The notes below the pieces were generated by a model that saw nothing but the letters and a program-made list of their open reading frames with translations, did no database searches and was not told the DNA's origin. A stretch of DNA of 44,281 nt from Alphaproteobacteria bacterium (lineage in GTDB: Bacteria > Pseudomonadota > Alphaproteobacteria > Caulobacterales > Parvularculaceae): NCBI GenBank assembly GCA_016125455.1, contig WGLS01000021.1:1-44281 (forward strand). Reading direction: 5' to 3'. The translations under genes were made by a program, and so were the position numbers. Shown here one piece after another: positions 42,933 through 44,281 of this stretch; the stretch's first letter is position 1, and each line of letters begins with the position of its first letter.

Positions 42933-42934
42933 TT
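42907..42934 (+). promoter_or_regulatory. Candidate rightward promoter inside the repeat array
   Basis: TTGACG (42907-42912) and TAAATT (42929-42934) with a 16-base spacer. The -10 box overlaps the third 15-bp repeat. It would transcribe toward the hairpin at 43100 and the transposase. Confidence 0.5.
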
Positions 42935-42960
42935 AATCTCGTTGGTATGGAGAATCACCG

Positions 42961-43068
42961 ATGAGAAGGGATGAGAGCCCCAGCGTTTCCGCCGACCGGC
43001 GTTCGGGGCGAGGATTGATAGGAGCTGGGGGCGCGGCCTCGGCGTCAGAACCAACCGCAACCCCCTAA
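42961..43068 (+). CDS. Possible 35-aa small protein
   Basis: ATG at 42961 with GGAG 8 bases upstream, ending TAA at 43066-43068. The product (MRRDESPSVSADRRSGRGLI and a Gly/Ala/Ser tail) is basic and disordered, without recognised similarity. It lies just downstream of the predicted rightward promoter. It could equally be a non-coding leader. Confidence 0.25.
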   Translation: MRRDESPSVSADRRSGRGLIGAGGAASASEPTATP

Positions 43069-43099
43069 TCGGCACCCTTTTGAGAGACCAATTTAAGCC

Positions 43100-43132
43100 G
43101 GGTCCGGCACTGTTGGAGCAGTAACCGGACCC
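43100..43132. promoter_or_regulatory. Hairpin upstream of the transposase gene
   Basis: GGGTCCGG (43100-43107) pairs with CCGGACCC (43125-43132); inside, ACTG pairs with CAGT around TTGGAG. There is no T-run, so it is not a clear terminator. It may be an anti-read-through or transposase-binding structure. Confidence 0.5.
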
Positions 43133-43248
43133 AAAATCACAACCTGGGATTTGGGCCCAAGCTATGACGGCAAAACATTATATAGCGCTTAATGCGGCGA
43201 TTTTCTACTCCGCTGCTGGCCCATCCCAAAACGTAAGGGATAGGGCCA

Positions 43249-44145
43249 ATGAACCGCCTTCCACTAGAACGACAAATTGAAATAGTCGCCGCGCTGACCG
43301 AGGGGTGCAGCATTCGCGCCGCAGAGCGGATGACCTCAACGCATCGCGACACCATCATGCGGCTCGGCGTTCGCGTCGGCAAAGCTTGCGCCGATCTTCA
43401 TGATGTAATGATGCGCGACCTGAATGTGGACTATATCGAACTCGACGAAATGTGGTCATTCGTCGGCAAGAAGCAGCGGCGGACAACGCCTGACGACGGC
43501 GCTGATAAAGGCGATCAGTATATTTTCACGGCGCTAGACCGCTTCAATAAGGCGATCATCTCTTATCAGGTCGGCAAGCGTAATCAGAACAACACTCGCC
43601 GTTTTCTGTATGATCTGCGCGAGCGCGTCATTAACACCCCGCAAATCAATTCTGACGCCTTCCCGGCGTACCCAGAAGCTGTCTGGTCAGCTTTCGGTGA
43701 CGACTGCCATTACGGTCAGGTCGTCAAACAATATGTTGGCGAGCCGCCGATTAACGCCGCGCGCCGGTACTCGCCAGGCGTCGTCGTCGGCATTCGCAAG
43801 GAGCGGATAAGGGGATTCCCTGCCCCTCACATGATCTCGACAAGCCATGTTGAGCGTTCAAATCTGACTGCTCGAATGGCTTCCCGGCGCCTAACGCGCC
43901 TGACAAACGGCTTTAGCAAAAAGCTGGAAAACCATAAGGCGGCATTCTCTCTATTCGTCGCTCACTACAATCTGTGCCGAGTGCATGAAACGTTGCGCGC
44001 AACGCCAGCTATGGCGCTGGGGCTAACAGAGCATCCGTGGAGTATCGGCGAATTGATTGAGGCTGCTGTCACCAACGAAACACCACAGGAACCGCAAGGA
44101 AAACAAATTGAGACACTTAGGGTAATTGAGGGCGGGTTGTCCTAG
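43249..44145 (+). CDS. IS1-like DDE transposase
   Basis: 298 residues from ATG at 43249. The start MNRLPLERQIEIVAALTEGC SIRAAERM is the helix-turn-helix of the IS1-like family of alphaproteobacteria. Catalytic residues fit D (IELDEMWSFVGKK, about 66), D (NSDAFPAYPEAV, about 137) and E (HVERSNLTARM, about 203). KAAFSLFVAHYNLCRVHETLRATPAMALGL is the standard C-terminal region. The stop TAG (44143-44145) uses the TA target of the adjacent IS5 and the first G of that element, so the natural end may have been different; the frame also runs through the right inverted repeat. Probably intact otherwise. Confidence 0.85.
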   Translation: MNRLPLERQIEIVAALTEGCSIRAAERMTSTHRDTIMRLGVRVGKACADLHDVMMRDLNVDYIELDEMWSFVGKKQRRTTPDDGADKGDQYIFTALDRFNKAIISYQVGKRNQNNTRRFLYDLRERVINTPQINSDAFPAYPEAVWSAFGDDCHYGQVVKQYVGEPPINAARRYSPGVVVGIRKERIRGFPAPHMISTSHVERSNLTARMASRRLTRLTNGFSKKLENHKAAFSLFVAHYNLCRVHETLRATPAMALGLTEHPWSIGELIEAAVTNETPQEPQGKQIETLRVIEGGLS

Positions 44146-44281
44146 GTCCTGTTGACAAAGTGATTGATCCATAGACGGATCGATGCGATGTGCAGGAAGC
44201 CTGTGTAGCTATCGGCGGTTTTATCATACCTTGTCGCGACGCGTCGTGAGTTTTTCAGCTTGTTGAAACAGCGCTCGACGC
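44142..44281 (-). CDS. IS5-family transposase, C-terminal fragment (runs off the window)
   Basis: The minus-strand frame reads VERCFNKLKNSRRVATRYDK, then TADSYTGFLHIASIRLW and INHFVNRT, stop TAG at 44144-44142. FNKLKxxRRxATRYDK is the diagnostic C-terminal motif with the catalytic Glu (VERCF) of IS5/IS427 transposases. The stop codon lies in the palindrome CCTAGG shared with the stop of the convergent IS1-like transposase. The remainder lies outside the window. Confidence 0.85.
   Translation of the reverse strand, partial: VERCFNKLKNSRRVATRYDKTADSYTGFLHIASIRLWINHFVNRT
44145..44281 (-). mobile_element. IS5-family (IS427-like) insertion sequence, partial, other terminus
   Basis: The element begins at G44145 after the target TA (44143-44144). 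Its end GGTCCTGTTGACAAAGTG matches the left-edge terminus at 16 of 18 positions. It contains the 3' end of the transposase. It has the same orientation as the left copy, so the two could be copies of one element type or parts of one copy closing a circle. Confidence 0.85.

Larger units (their letters stand above)
42007..44117. mobile_element. Candidate IS1-like element with passenger gene
   Basis: AGTGTCCCAATTT (42007-42019) and AAATTGAGACACT (44105-44117) form a 13-bp inverted repeat with one mismatch, bracketing the DDE transposase, the 254-aa gene and the repeat array. TGTCCTA flanks both sides in direct orientation (41989-41995 and 44138-44144), a possible target duplication though not directly adjacent to the repeats. 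The left edge coincides with the break in the PD40 paralogue. The exact ends are uncertain. Confidence 0.5.

Noticed and set aside
1-44281. Circular plasmid closed through a single IS5 copy
   Set aside because: Orientation of the IS pieces would allow it, but murA, hisD, infA and other single-copy housekeeping genes make a chromosome far more likely. It is kept only as a test in the findings.

Overview
The window looks like chromosomal DNA of a marine-type alphaproteobacterium. It is GC-rich and has good Shine-Dalgarno sites. It carries the block murA, DUF2948, hisD, UPF0262, low-molecular-weight phosphatase, infA, maf, RNase E/G-like, yacG, which is characteristic of alphaproteobacteria, plus other alphaproteobacterial markers (Usg, ECF sigma/ChrR, DUF1365, MetH split into separate genes). 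I cannot name the genus from sequence alone; the order Hyphomonadales/Parvularculales is a guess.

Both ends lie inside an IS5-family (IS427-like) insertion sequence. Bases 1-136 are the 5' end of a leftward transposase. Bases 44145-44281 are the 3' end of a leftward transposase. The overhangs are almost equal (136 and 137 bases), as expected if an assembly broke at a repeated IS.

Layout. (1) 137-4395: a large RTX metalloprotease (serralysin-like) that has lost its 5' end to the IS. (2) 4565-6940: a leftward mobilisation module (MobC-like protein, relaxase, two small genes) with strong nested hairpins upstream, a candidate oriT or RNA control region. (3) 7223-11187: a PepSY-TM protein and a large exported BNR/Asp-box protein. 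(4) 11322-19282: the conserved housekeeping block, interrupted by a reverse-strand DUF481 outer-membrane gene. (5) 19375-29685: usg; a divergent mpl-like/ldcA-like pair suggesting murein recycling; a double-FKBP lipoprotein; the first half of a split methionine synthase behind a perfect palindrome; argE-like; a methyltransferase; a PP2A-like phosphatase; a GalE-like protein lacking its catalytic Tyr/Lys; VanZ. (6) 29772-33888: a tiny membrane peptide, the ECF sigma/ChrR pair, and a divergent FAD oxidoreductase/DUF1365 pair typical of the singlet-oxygen response. (7) 34120-37214: a 3-oxoacid CoA-transferase operon with a secreted protein between its subunits, then a DSD1-type PLP enzyme. (8) 37267-40376: an 822-residue membrane alpha/beta hydrolase and a gamma-carbonic anhydrase. 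(9) 40473-44281: two tandem PD40 lipoprotein paralogues, one broken, then a mobile region with an IS1-like DDE transposase, a probable DNA-binding partner gene and a striking operator-like repeat array between divergent promoters, closed by IS5.

The central part is ordinary chromosome; both margins are accessory. The most unusual items are the repeat array at 42862-42932, the mob-leader hairpins at 6823-6935, the GalE homologue without its YxxxK dyad, the large membrane hydrolase, and the secreted protein embedded between the CoA-transferase subunits. No tRNA, rRNA or CRISPR array was recognised.
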